Assembly (NCBI GenBank): GCA_017871115.1
Contig: JAFCIZ010000006.1
Span: forward strand, 186,001 to 250,000
Source: Cunninghamella blakesleeana
Lineage: Eukaryota > Mucoromycota > Mucoromycetes > Mucorales > Cunninghamellaceae
Direction of reading: 5' to 3'
DNA: 64,000 bases
A program made the position numbers and the translations under genes. This document shows positions 50,001 to 61,563 of this stretch, in pieces. The notes below the pieces were generated by a model, which did no database searches, had not been told where the DNA came from, and worked only from the letters and a program-made list of their open reading frames with translations. Numbering within the stretch: the first letter of the stretch is position 1; each line of letters starts with the position of its first letter.

Positions 50001-51110
50001 CTTCGTGGTGCATTGGCTGTTTATGGTTTAACCATTGATGATATTAACGTAGCCTCTTTCCACGGTACATCTACTAAAGCCAATGATAAGAATGAATCTC
50101 GTGTATTAAACAGCCAACTTAAACATCTTGGACGTACTAAAGGTAATGCTTTACTTGCTATCACTCAAAAATACTTGACTGGTCACCCTAAGGGTCCTGC
50201 TGCTTCATGGATGGCTAATGGTATGATTCAATGCTTACTCAGTGGTATTGTTCCTGGTAATAGAAATGCTGATAATGTAGACGAAGTACTTAAAGAATTT
50301 GAATACATCCTTTATCCTTCTCGATCTATTCAAACTGATGGTCTTAAAGCTGGTTTACTTAAATCATTCGGTTTTGGTCAAGCTGGAGGTGAAATTCTTA
50401 TTATTCATCCTGATTATGTATTAGCTTCCTTGGAAGAAGCTGAATATAATGCTTATAAAGTACGCAATGCTCAACGTTATGCTAAATCTTACAGATATCT
50501 TCATGATTCTTTAACTGGTGTTAGTGACTTTATTCAAACTAAAGATGCTCCTCCTTATAGCGATGAATTGGAATACACTGTTTATCTTAATCCTAACGCC
50601 CGTGCTCAATACTCTAAAGAAAAGAAGACTTGGGTATTTGATTCAAAATCTGCTAATGCAAGTGCTATCTCTACTGGTGATGCTGAAGCTACTAAACAAA
50701 TTTTATCTTCATTAGCTGAACAACAAGCTGGAAAGAAAGGTGTTGGAGTAGATGTAGAATTAACCTCATCTGTGAATATTGATAGTGACATATTTATTGA
50801 ACGTAACTTTACATCATCCGAAGTTGAATATTGTGCCTCTCGCCCTGATCCTCAAGCTAGCTTCACTGGTAGATGGTCTGCTAAAGAAGCTGTCTTTAAA
50901 GCCATTTCATCTTATGGTGATATTCCATCTGATGGTGCTGGTGCTCCTTTGAAAGAAATTGAAATCTCTGTTAATGAATCTACTGGTGCTCCTCAAGTGC
51001 AATTATCAGGAAAGGCAAAATTACTTGCAGATAAAGCTGGTATTAAGGAAGTCAATGTATCTATCAGTCACAGTGGTGCTTATAGTGTTGCCGTTGCTTT
51101 GGCACAATAA
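38066..51110 (+). CDS. Type I fatty acid synthase, single-chain beta-alpha fusion
   Basis: Makes long-chain acyl-CoA from acetyl- and malonyl-CoA in the cytosol. Ten exons: 38066-38861, 39044-39631, 39857-40181, 40307-40742, 40868-42511, 42629-45474, 45603-46654, 46772-47855, 47954-48660, 48748-51110; 3,946 residues, in phase. Domains in order: acetyltransferase (GHSQG, Ser271); FMN enoyl reductase ([21 protein letters not shown] near 734-745); dehydratase ([10 protein letters not shown], His1584); malonyl/palmitoyl transferase (GHSLGEY, Ser1829); ACP (GGKSTLQNE, phosphopantetheine Ser2251); ketoreductase ([10 protein letters not shown] near 2739); ketosynthase ([11 protein letters not shown], Cys3357, with [11 protein letters not shown] and LTGHPKG); phosphopantetheine transferase ([15 protein letters not shown]). 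Ascomycete yeasts split this into Fas1 and Fas2. Here the Ala/Pro-rich junction near 2190-2212, cut by an intron, joins them. Codon bias is strong. Confidence 0.98.
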
Positions 51111-52592
51111 TTTAATCATTTTTTTTTCTTCCTTATTTTTTTTATATTTATTTAATTTTCATCATTTATTTATTTATTATTATTTATAGTGTGTGTACTA
51201 TTTTTCTTTTTCCTTTTACTTTTATTATTATTTTTAAACTGTTTGATTAGTGTTATATATAATTAGATTGTTTTATTAATTTTTTCTTTATTTTTGTTAC
51301 CATTTTTATTTCTTTTTATTATACTATGTGTGTTTTATTCTATTTTCATTTACTTATTCATTTTTTTTCTATTATTTTTAAATTATAATTATATCAATAA
51401 ATTAACTTTTGTGTGTGTATTAAATATTGGTATCCACCTTACTATTTTATTAATTTACTAAGAAAAAAATACAATTACTGCTTTCATTTTTATTAGCTAA
51501 TATTCATATACTGAACTACAATATGTTTACGTATAATAAAATCATACAATTATTATTCATATGTAAACATTCTTGGATTTTTTTTTGTAAATTAAGAACG
51601 TTAAAGTGAAATAATAAAAAACTATCTATAACTCTATCTGAAGAAGGATATACTAAATGCAACTTCCATTATTTAAATATTTATTAGCAATCAGTGATAA
51701 CTTTGTAAAAATGAAGGACAGAATCAGTATCCTATAATACAACGATTGAAGGAGTAAAAATTTTTACTGTAAGATACGGTTAGCATAAAATAGTAAGTAA
51801 AAAAAAATACCAAGGTAAAAATAATTATATATATTTTGTTGCTACCTCTTCTAATATTTCAATAAAAAATAAATAAATGAAAAGTAAAATGATCTGTAGA
51901 AGAAAAACTGTTTATGATGATTGACTGAATATTATTAAGAAAAATACAGCTCATTTGTGAAAGGATAATGTGCTGCTTTTCCTAATTTTATTTCTCATTT
52001 AGCGCAAATTTATTCTAATGGTCATTTACTTTTTGTAAAGATGACATTTGAAAACAATATACTCTTTTTTATAACATGAACTTTAAAAATCAGCAAAATA
52101 TTTATTCTCGATTTAAATAAAAATCGTAATGATTAATCTCACAACTTCAGCACCAGACGAAGCAATAATATATCTAACATATGCAGTCGGTGTACCTCTA
52201 TTTCCCAAAAAGATCAGCTATAATTCTGAATTCTATATATTAACAAAATGAAAGAGATCTAAAGGTTATAAGACCAATAAAGAGAACAATAATGATGATG
52301 ATCCTGACAATCTAGTTTTAATCCATATAGATAGTTTCTATTATATTTATCATTATTCTTATTTTCACTTTTACCGATATTTTTTTATAAATAGTAATCA
52401 ATTTTTTCAAAAAGTTTATTTTTATTTAATGTATAGTAGTTCTAAAATAAAAAACAAAAATAACATGTATATAAGAAAAGCAAACAAAATCATAAAAATC
52501 ACAAGTGTTGATGATACAAAAAAATAATATTAAAAAAAATTAACGTAAATGAATTAAGAAAACATAAATATATATATATATTAAATAAATAA
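51111..52592. other. Convergent intergenic region with gene remnants
   Basis: 1.5 kb between the FAS and MDV1 stops. 51111-51900 is AT-rich 3' flanking DNA. From about 51950 to 52340 coding-like fragments appear (listed separately). No intact gene is seen. Confidence 0.6.
51969..52340 (+). pseudogene. Decayed protein-coding fragments, family not recognised
   Basis: Two stretches read like protein in a region with no intact gene. 51969-52078 gives CAAFPNFISHLAQIYSNGHL, then LFVKMTFENN, and stops. 52129-52248 gives MINLTTSAPDEAIIYLTYAV, continuing with GVPLFPKKISYNSEFYILTK, then a single TGA, after which the same frame continues with KRSKGYKTNKENNNDDDPDN and LVLIHIDS. Balanced amino-acid use and frame continuity past one stop point to a recently inactivated coding sequence. 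The first piece loosely recalls the region after NACHT/AAA-type NTPase domains, but this is weak. Confidence 0.4.
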
Positions 52593-55523
52593 CTACATTG
52601 CCCAAAGTTTTACTACACCATCTTTTCCGCCACTTGCTAAGGTATCCTTTTTAAGCTGTAAAGTGTTAGCAGAATCAGTATGGCCGGTTAACTTACTACG
52701 CTGGAATGAGGTTCGATTATATATCTAAAAATATAAATTTATATGTATAAATTAGTCCTTTATATTTTCATATTTTATTTAAATATTATCTACTCATCTA
52801 TTTCTTTTTTTCATACGATCTCTGTTCACTTTTAATTATTATTATTATAACTTACATGTATATCATTAGTATCAATAGTAGTACTCATAATTCTTTCAGT
52901 ATTAAATCTTAAGCTTGATACAGGCTCACTAAATGTTAAAGTTTCAAATACAGATCCGGTCCTTAAATCCCATATCTAAATAAATTATCAAAGATTTTGG
53001 TTACATTATGTATTCATACTTTAATCCTACTTCAAATCATATTTATTTATTTATACTTATTATTGCTATCATTATCATTATTTACCCTTATGGTTTTATC
53101 AGCGCTTCCACTAACAAGGTGAATTTCATCAAATTGCAAAGCAGTTATAGCACCTAAATTGTTAAAAAAAGAGATAAAAATAATAATAGCTTTCTTTAGT
53201 ATCAATTATAAAATTATACATACTGTATTTATAAAATACCTTTATGGCCGGGTAAAGTTCTATGTGCTTGCCCAGTACGTACTATAAAAATCAATATATA
53301 AAAATTAATATATATATATATATTAAAAAAAAAAAAGACATTTATAACTACTTACAATCCCACATTCGAAGTTTGCCATCCACAGTACCACTTGCTAATG
53401 CAAAATTCCAGAATTGAAGCGCACCAACATAATCAACGGCAGGTTCAAAAAAGTTAAAGCTCCAAGACGACGATGATGTTGATATAGAACTTCCAGAGTG
53501 TTGACTTGCCCACATAACATCCATTGTTAACACGCAGCTTTGTGTTTCTAAATCCCATAATTTCATTGTTTTATCATTAGAACCAGTTACCTACATATAT
53601 ATAATTCAGATATTTTCATATAGTTATATATATATTAAAAAAAAGCAAGAAAAGTATTATTATATTTTTATTGGTATCTAATTTCATTTTTTTATATTAT
53701 ATTATATTATTTTTTTATCATTCACCTACCAAATTAGTTGTATCTGCATGTAAGGCTGTAATTTCACTTTGATGACCGTCGAAAGATGAAACGCATGATG
53801 TATTTAAAGTTAAAGGGGTATTATTATCATTCATTTTTTGAGGAGCCAAGGATGGAGAAGCAGGAGCACTTGAAAATCCAGAAAATGAGTCTGTCGATAC
53901 GGGTGTAGGAGCATTTGAAACGTCTGATAAATCCCATTGTTTAATTTTACCATCGTCTGAACCTGTTATTAAACGCATATCATCTAATTGTAAACATCTT
54001 ACTAAGTTATGGTGCCCATCTAATTGTCCACATACTCTTCCATTTCTTAAATCCCATACTCGCAATGTGCCACCAAGTGAAGAAGATACCAATTGTCCCT
54101 TTGGATCATTAAAATCAATACATAAAATGCCTCTTTCATGTCCATGTAATGACTATTTTATATTTTTTTAATATAAATAAAAAAAATTAAATATTCATCA
54201 AATAATTTTACTATATATATGTTATACACAATTATATATACCTTGAAACACTCCCCAAATTCATATTCTTCATCTGACTCTTCTTCCATTTGATACTGAC
54301 GTGACTTTTTGGTTGTACCCAGTACTGAACTTTGATCATCCGTTTCATCCAAAATTTTCTCGGTTAATTCCTCAACTATAACGATAAAAAATTGATAATG
54401 AAGTTATATTTACATATATATATGTATATATGTATATATATATATAACAAACTTACTTGTAAGTTGTATTTGTTGTTCTTTTGTTTCTAACTTTGTCCAT
54501 TTAGTTTCCAATTCTTTTCTTTTATTTATCAATTCATCAATTTGTAAATCTATTTGCCGAATTTCATTACTTGTTGAAGTCTATGGGAAATGTATATATA
54601 TATATAGGGATTATTTTAATCCATTCTTTCTATCCCTTTCAAATTTATATATTTTATTGTATATAATTTTTATTTTTTTACTTTTTTTTAAAAAAAAAAT
54701 ATGATTTCCTTACCATTTGCATTTGTAATTTATCGATTTCACGTATTTTACGCTCTCTTTCAGCAAAAACGCGTTTTAAAGATACAGGTTTATCTATTTA
54801 TAAATATAAAGAAATGTAAAGAAAAAAAGGAATATTAGTGTTCATCCTTTTTATATTATTATTATTATTACTATTATTATTATTTTGCATGATTCTATAT
54901 AAATTTGTTTTTTTTTTAAAAAAAAAAAACCTACCTTGTAATTTATTGATATCTAAATCTGCCTGTTGTTGCTTCTTCTTTTTATTTCTTGATTTTTTAG
55001 AAGTTGATGATTTTTTGGCTGTTAAAGAAGGATAGGTAGTGGCAAAACCTTGAAATAAAGATAAAGAGGACGAAGATTCGGGAATCTCAGCTTTAAGTAA
55101 AACAGAACTTGATGGCCATGGGTATGTAGATGAAGAACCATAAGAATGTAATACGAGATCAGTAATATCTGAAGCTGTCGTTGTAGATGAAGAAGAGGTG
55201 GGACGATGTCTTTGTTGTTGTTGAGCTAATTGAATAGCTTTTACTAATGATTCACTTCGATATACTGGATGAGCTGCCATAGGACTAAACATAACTGTTG
55301 TCAAACTTTCAAAATGAGCCATAGGTGTAGACCAATCAGGTTGTAACCAATTCTTAGCAGTATTAGCCATATCAACGGCTTTATCGCGTGCATGGTTGAT
55401 TATAGTTTGTGAAGAATCATATAAAGATACACTTTTTGCTGCTTCAAGTATTTGTGATCTATTATTGTTATTATTTTTGGAAGTGACAGAAGTCGTCGAG
55501 CTCCCACCACTTTCTTTCGCCAT
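52593..55523 (-). CDS. MDV1: Mdv1-like mitochondrial fission WD40 adaptor
   Basis: Adaptor that links Fis1 on the mitochondrial outer membrane to the dynamin Dnm1. Ten exons: 55523-54935, 54793-54714, 54580-54457, 54375-54242, 54152-53730, 53590-53356, 53281-53240, 53153-53086, 52975-52856, 52724-52593; 648 residues, in phase. The N-terminal third is Ser-rich and contains AHFESLTTVMFSPMAAHP. A coiled coil follows at about 200-265 (ERERKIREIDKLQMQM, EIRQIDLQIDELINKRKEL), then an acidic linker and a seven-bladed WD40 propeller from about 310. Propeller segments: GILCIDFNDPKGQLVSSSLG, VRCLQLDDMRLITGSDDGKI, ITALHADTTNLVTGSNDKT, DYVGALQFWNFALASGTVDG, AITALQFDEIHLVSGSADKT. The VGALQ insert blade and the coiled coil plus WD40 order match Mdv1/Caf4. 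Confidence 0.9.
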
Positions 55524-56273
55524 AACAATAATAAATAAAAATGTTTAAAAAAATAAAAATAAAAAATAGAAATACAACTTATGTAAGCTATATATATATA
55601 AAGATTTATGTATAGTAAATTGGATTAGTAGAAAAGAGAATAAAAATTGATTCTTTTTTAGTTCTAATAAAAAGTAAATAAAATATTATATGTATGTATA
55701 GATATATGTATATAGATATTTTTCTTAAAAAAAAAAAATAGAAGGGGAGAGAGAAAAAAAAGATGAATTTAAATTTTTGGTTAACTTAATCAAAAAAAAA
55801 AAAAAAAGCGGGCCGCAAAAAAAATATTGACATTACTTTTTTACCTTGCTCTTCATTTAAATGCATATATTTACTTTTCACTGGCTCAAAATAAACATAT
55901 TATAGTATAATAAATATTTTAAATAGTAAGCAAATTCATTTATTTAATTTATTTATATTTAATTGAGACAGTAATATACTTTTATAAAGGATAGTCTAAA
56001 ATAATAAATATATGTTTTTATCTTGTTACATATTATTATTTGTATATATGTGGAAAACTAATACTATGTGTGTATTTCATATTATTTAATATTATATAAT
56101 AATACCCCACCCAAAAAAAAAATAAGATTCCTTCTGAGATTAAATTTTTTATTTTAAAATAAAATAATAGGATTTTTTATCCTCTCTTTTTCTTTTCTTT
56201 TTTTTAAACCTAACTCTAAATATTTTATATTCATATATATTTATATAAATATATAATTATAAATATTAACTCA
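55524..56273. other. Divergent promoter region, MDV1 and SET/MYND gene
   Basis: 750 bases, AT-rich. A compact G/C island, GCGGGCCGC flanked by poly-A on both sides, lies at 55808-55816 about 290 bases upstream of the MDV1 ATG and stands out against the background. Pyrimidine tract at 56180-56205 before the SET gene. Confidence 0.6.
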
Positions 56274-58217
56274 ATGTCTTTAACAGCCTACGATAAATAT
56301 CTTTATACACATGGTTTAATATTAAAAACCGATAATGATGATAATAAAGGACGATCCGTTATATCGACCTGTGAACATAAACGTGGCTCAGTTTTAATTA
56401 CTTCACAACCTCTAGGTACAGTAGTTTTACCTTCCAATCGGCACGAAGTTTGTAACTATTGTTTTCGAAAACCCATATCTCCTTCTACTTTACAACGCTG
56501 TTCTCAATGTAAAAAAGCTTATTTTTGTGATATGGCTTGTTTTAAAAATGCCTGGTTAACCTATCATCAATACGTATGTACATCTTCACCTAAATCACCT
56601 GCTAATAATAATAAAGAGGATGATGAAGATCAAGATGCTTTAGACTTGGAAATGTTAGAAAGGGTAGCTTTAAATTGTTGGCGGTATAATAAAAGGATTA
56701 CAAATAATGAAAAAGGAGACGACCAAGAAGATACACTTTTAGACGACGAAGGGGTGGACGTCACAATGGAAGCATTTTATAGTTTAATGGGGCATGAGAA
56801 ACAACAACCAAAATATGTATTAGAACGGTATCATCAATTAGCTCGTAAAGCATTAGCCAAACCTTATTTAGCACAATCAGGATTAAAAGAAGATCAATTA
56901 GTTCATTATTTATGTCAATTCCAATGTAATAATTTTTCTATTCATGATGATCATTTATTTACCGTTGGTGAAGGTACATATCCAATTGCTTCTTTGATCA
57001 ATCACTCCTGTCGTCCTAACGCCATTGTTATGTTTGAAGGAGCTTTATTATCAATTATAGCTATTGAAGATATTCCTGTGGATCAAGAAATTACTATTGC
57101 TTATATGGATGTGGCTCATGATCGATCTCATCGTCAATCAAGTCTTTTTAATAAATATTTCTTTAACTGCCAGTGTGTAAGATGTGTGGATAATCACCCT
57201 TCAGCCAATGTGTATGGAAAAATAGATAGTCTTTTTGGTAAAGAACTTTCTGAATGGGATCGTGCTCAAGCTTTATTAGATAGTTTTCAACAACAAAAGG
57301 ATGGAAATGGGAATGAAGGAAAAGTAAATAATAATGATGAAAAAAAAATACGTGAATATGTTTTACAACAAATCAGCGAAGAAGAATGGGATTTACAAGA
57401 ATTATGTTTAGCGTATGATCGTAAACACAACAGTATACCTGATCCAACCAAACCTCTAACTTTAGGCACCTATACTCATTATTTAGTCCAATTTTTTGCA
57501 CCTTATATATGGAGTGTACTCAACCCACAGTTACGTCTTGGTAAAAAAAGGTCTCAACAACATACAGAAAATGGTCGTTCCTCCCCTACTTCCTCATCAT
57601 CACCTACATCCACTTCCTCATCCTCATCATCTTCACTACCTTTATCATCAGCAGTTTTAAATAATATCACTGAATTACCACCACTTCCTTCTACTACCAC
57701 TACTTTAGGAAATGGTTCCCTTTCTTATTTTAATGATCCATTACCTCATTTGGCTCAACCCAAAGTTCCTACTACTTATGAAGGTATTTTAACAAAATGT
57801 ATGAATGATATTCAATCATATCCAGTTCGAAAGGATGGTATTACACCTTATAGTTTGGCAACCCTCTCAGCATCTACACAGCTATTATATGACATCATGG
57901 CGAAAGGACAATGGCGTGTAGCAGTGAAATTAGCTTTATATATATTTGTACAATATTGTTGGATTTACCCACCTTATCATCCAATTTTAGCTCAACATAT
58001 CGTTCTTTATGCTAAATGCTGTTGGAATTCTATCATTCAAAATGAATTAATAGGTAATGGTAGAAACTTGGAAGAGTTTTATGCTCGCGGGGTTCGTCGG
58101 TTTATTATGATCGGAAAAGAAACTTTAGCTACTGCCGTTGGAAAACGTGGGGAACAATGGAAAGAAATTATTGAATTGGAATGGCTCTTTTTAAGGGAAC
58201 AAAAATTAAAAGAGTAA
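56274..58217 (+). CDS. SET and MYND domain protein (SMYD-type lysine methyltransferase)
   Basis: Single exon, 647 residues. A split SET domain carries an inserted MYND zinc finger at about 60-102 (CNYCFRKP, LQRCSQCKKAYFCDMACFKN, HQYVC). The SET core lies at about 235-300: LINHSCRPNAIVMFEGALL with the NHSC cofactor motif at 242-245, then DQEITIAYMD, and the post-SET Cys cluster FNCQCVRCVDNHPSANVYG. Together these form the S-adenosylmethionine and zinc sites of SMYD enzymes. A Ser-rich low-complexity insert lies at about 435-460, and a helical TPR-like C-terminal half follows. Fungal SMYD proteins methylate histone or non-histone lysines; the substrate here cannot be told. Lack of introns is unusual next to its intron-rich neighbours. 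Confidence 0.93.
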   Translation: MSLTAYDKYLYTHGLILKTDNDDNKGRSVISTCEHKRGSVLITSQPLGTVVLPSNRHEVCNYCFRKPISPSTLQRCSQCKKAYFCDMACFKNAWLTYHQYVCTSSPKSPANNNKEDDEDQDALDLEMLERVALNCWRYNKRITNNEKGDDQEDTLLDDEGVDVTMEAFYSLMGHEKQQPKYVLERYHQLARKALAKPYLAQSGLKEDQLVHYLCQFQCNNFSIHDDHLFTVGEGTYPIASLINHSCRPNAIVMFEGALLSIIAIEDIPVDQEITIAYMDVAHDRSHRQSSLFNKYFFNCQCVRCVDNHPSANVYGKIDSLFGKELSEWDRAQALLDSFQQQKDGNGNEGKVNNNDEKKIREYVLQQISEEEWDLQELCLAYDRKHNSIPDPTKPLTLGTYTHYLVQFFAPYIWSVLNPQLRLGKKRSQQHTENGRSSPTSSSSPTSTSSSSSSSLPLSSAVLNNITELPPLPSTTTTLGNGSLSYFNDPLPHLAQPKVPTTYEGILTKCMNDIQSYPVRKDGITPYSLATLSASTQLLYDIMAKGQWRVAVKLALYIFVQYCWIYPPYHPILAQHIVLYAKCCWNSIIQNELIGNGRNLEEFYARGVRRFIMIGKETLATAVGKRGEQWKEIIELEWLFLREQKLKE

Positions 58218-58393
58218 AAAAAAAAAAAAGGAAGAAAAAAAACTATAAATGTGTTTGTGATTATTTAAATAATGGGGTTTTTATTGTTGTACATTTGAAT
58301 TATATTTTTTTTAATACTAAAATAACAATAATAATCATGAAAATAATAATAATAAAATTAAAATTAAAAAATTAAAGTTAAAAATCAGTTTTT

Positions 58394-60363
58394 TTATAAT
58401 GAATATTTTTTAATATAAATAAAACCAATAAAAGCACCAATAAACCACAAACCAACCAATATCCAATAATACATGATTTGTTGTTGTAGTTGTTTTTCAA
58501 TCACATCATATATATTCTTTGAAGTAAAAGGATCCATTACATGAAAAGATAAAGTAGGAGGAATATTTAATTTTAATCGAGGTAATTCAATATAACTATT
58601 TTTAATCTGAAAAAGGAAGAGATATTATTTTAAAAAAAAATCAGCTTCTTTTGTTCATTCTCTTTCACTTTTTAAACTTTTTTTTTTCTTTTTTTCTCCC
58701 ACTTTTTGTTTTTCTTTTAATATATATATATATATATATTGATTATTCTTCTTACAATCCATTCTATTCCTTGCTGTACATTTTCCATTTTAGTTAAAAG
58801 TAAACAGTTGATGACTTCCTTTGCTGGTAGTTCCATAATGGTATTATCCACTGTATTCGATACTAGTTCAGATATATGATTAATGGTATTTTCCAAGGTT
58901 GTATTTAAAGGTACTGCCAAGTCTCGTATAGATCCAAATAAATAATTATTCATAATAGTTTCTGACATATTAATCCATTGATTAGTGGTTTGCCATTGAT
59001 TATCTAAATCATTTTGAACTAAATCCGTTGCTCGTTGCACTGTGGTGGTGATCCATTGGTTGATATGATGGTCAAGTGTTTCAATCACTGATGTTTGTAA
59101 ATATGATTTCAAGATAAACAAGGTCGTATAATTTACAATCAATCCTATGGCACCAATATAAAAACAATTCATGAAAGCTGATGATTGAGTGATATATAAC
59201 AACCATTGCTGCCATTTGGAACAATAAAATGACGTTGAACTAGTAGAAGAAGAAGAAAACTGATTCAACTTGGAAAATAATAAAGGAGATTGATGCGCAT
59301 CACCATAATAAGTCAATAGCTTTTCACTTTTTAATAATTGGTCATTTTTTTGTATTTGTGTTAATGAGATCACCTCTTTGTTAGAACAATTATCTTTTGG
59401 TTTGGTTAAAATGACATCGACTACTTGAAAACGCAACTTTTGTAAATAGAGATGGCGATAACGGAGATACATGATTTTTGATACAATACAAAATGCAATT
59501 AAACCAATAAACACGACAAGTCCCATATGTAATATAAACTCAATAGATGATTTTGCTTCATGCAAGTGGTGAATAATAGCTGTGGTATTACAATAAGAGG
59601 AAGTTTCTTGTTCCTTGATAACAGGATTATATATAAATGATGGTGATAATGATTGATTATTCATTAATATATTATTGTTATTATTATATTCTGTAGGTAA
59701 ACCTGTATTATTCATGGTGACAAATGAAGAATTGATTTGTTGTTGGAGATGAATAAAAGGCTGTGAAATCCACTCATGAAGGGAATCAGTTCCCATAGTC
59801 CATTGATTGACTTTTTGTTGCGTTTGCTCCATAGATAGGGTCCAATTGGATAATGTAGTAGGTATAGAAGATCCATTCTCTACATTGAATAAGGTACTAG
59901 CTATAGAATCAACAACGGTATCTATACCTTTCAAAAAGGATTCAGTAATATCTTGAAGTGGTTTCATAATACTTGTTAAAAGAGTCAATACCGTGTTAAT
60001 AGAAAAGGCAAACAAACAACGATACATGGATTTATACATATCAATTATCCAAAGGATAACATGTTTAATCACATCAATAGCAATTAAAATAGCTCGTTTT
60101 ATATGGTAGAGGATACTTTGATGGATTTGCTGGATATATTGATTCATGAAAAATGGGAATTTATTGATTTGATATGCAGTTTGATTAATTTGATTACATA
60201 GCGATATCAATCGATTCTCTGTAAATTGAAAGGCAATCGCTACCGTTGGATAAAGGGTGATAAACGTAATGAAGTTTGTTAGTAAAATAATGACTCCAGT
60301 GTTTAACCATGACATGTAATATTGTTGACCAAGTTCAATAGGTGTATAATTATTTATGATCAT
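58394..60363 (-). CDS. PRM1: Prm1-like plasma membrane fusion protein
   Basis: Multipass protein of fungal mating, promoting plasma-membrane merger of fusing cells. Exons 60363-58756 and 58606-58394; 606 residues. Membrane segments: near 20-45 (NTGVIILLTNFITFITLYPT), a hydrophobic stretch near 95-115 (AILIAIDVIKHVILWIIDMY), HMGLVVFIGLIAFCIVSKIM, CFYIGAIGLIVNYTTLFILK, and the C-terminal YYWILVGLWFIGAFIGFIYI. Two large Asn-glycosylatable outside loops (many NxT/S) separate them. The layout and the WLNTGVIILL and AFMNCFYIGA-type motifs agree with the family. A Ser-rich cytosolic loop lies between TM3 and TM4. Length is near that of yeast Prm1. The stop is close to that of the SET gene: convergent, 176 bases apart. 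Confidence 0.85.
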
Positions 60364-60764
60364 CTTTCAATGTAGAAAATAAAATAAAAAAAATATAAAC
60401 GTTTTATTTTTATATTTTATTAAAAATAAAGAAAAAAAAGCAAAATGAATAAAGAAAAAATTATAAATTTATTTATTATATTTATTATATTAGTGTTATT
60501 TATATTTATATTTATGTTTATATTAGATATATTAGGTATATTAGGTATATTAGGTGTTCATTGTTTTTCAGTAAATTATAGGAATGGTGGTAATTGTCTT
60601 ATTGTAACTTGTAAAAAAAAAAAATAGATATAAAAATCGTTACTGAGTTTTAAAGTATTATAATAATGCATAATTTTGTAATCTTATTGTTTTTATCATT
60701 TATCATTTTTTTAATAATAGGTTTATAATGGCATATTTGTTTCATTGAACAAGAACCAGTCTTG
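60364..60764. other. Spacer between PRM1 start and C2H2 gene stop
   Basis: 400 bases, AT-rich, with a small ATATTAGGT triplication at 60524-60556. The 60-codon frame at 60445-60627 is almost all Ile/Leu/Phe and built on that repeat; not taken as a gene. Confidence 0.6.
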
Positions 60765-61380
60765 CTATGGAGAAGTTGGTTTATGTGCGTACTTTATATG
60801 CTGTATTAACATGGTTTTATGTACAAAGTATTTGCAACAGTTATCGTAAACACATCGATATTGCCGTTTACCTGTATGTGTCCGTCTATATATGTGATAA
60901 AATAATAATAATAATATAGTATATAATTAATATAAAATAATTTTCAATCTGTTGGTTATTATTGCTGTTTTATTCTCATTATTTTTAATATTTTATTTTA
61001 GATTACCTATGCCTGGCTAATGAGCTACTATCACCGAATTTTTTGTTGCAATACTCGCAAGAATGAGGCTTTTCCCCAGTATGCGTTCTAAAATGAACCT
61101 TTAATGCGGATCTTTGAATAAACCGTTTACCACAAGATATTACCGAACATTTATATGGCTTATCATTACTATGTATCCTTGAATGACGTACTAAATCTGA
61201 TTTTCTACCTATATATATATATTGGTTTATTAATATTTTTATTTTTCAATTATATATCAGTATATTTTATCATATATATAATTTTATTTTACCAAAAGCC
61301 TTAATACAATTTTCAAAATTGCATTTGAAAGGTCTTTCTTCAGGAAGAGGGTCATATCGAAGTATTTCGGAGATTTCCAT
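60765..61380 (-). CDS. Small four-finger C2H2 zinc-finger protein
   Basis: Exons 61380-61293, 61208-61007 and 60885-60765; 136 residues. Each exon is short, but all junctions are in phase. Four adjacent C2H2 fingers fill nearly the whole protein: [13 protein letters not shown]...[18 protein letters not shown]...[18 protein letters not shown]...HRRTH and [13 protein letters not shown]...HIKYAH. The linkers HSNDKPYKC and HTGEKPHSC are of the TGEKP type, which favours DNA binding in tandem. Fingers 1, 2 and 4 have four residues between the Cys pair, as in TFIIIA/GLI-Zap1-type fingers. A likely nuclear DNA-binding protein with no separate activation domain. Orthologue not assigned. Confidence 0.88.
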
Positions 61381-61538
61381 TCTACTTTTTTAAAAAATAT
61401 TAAAAAGATAATGAAAAGAAAGAAAAATAAAAAGCAAGTAAAAATAAAAAACTGGTTTATTTATACTCTACCAACTTATGGTTTATTTTAATACTTTATT
61501 TGTCAATTATATGAACTGCAGATCAATGCCTTTTGCTT

Positions 61539-61563
61539 TCTCTCTCTCTCTCTCTCTCTCTCT
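61539..61563. repeat. (TC)n microsatellite
   Basis: About 25 bases of TC dinucleotide on the plus strand, some 160 bases upstream of the C2H2 gene start (GA on its coding strand). Confidence 0.95.

Noticed and set aside
55808..55816. GCGGGCCGC looked at first like a NotI linker, a sign of vector or assembly artefact
   Set aside because: It is not the NotI site GCGGCCGC (one extra G) and no vector sequence is adjacent.
60445..60627. 60-codon hydrophobic frame that might be a small membrane protein
   Set aside because: Built mainly from ATT/TTA and a short ATATTAGGT repeat; no charged flanks typical of small membrane proteins and a poly-Lys end from poly-A.
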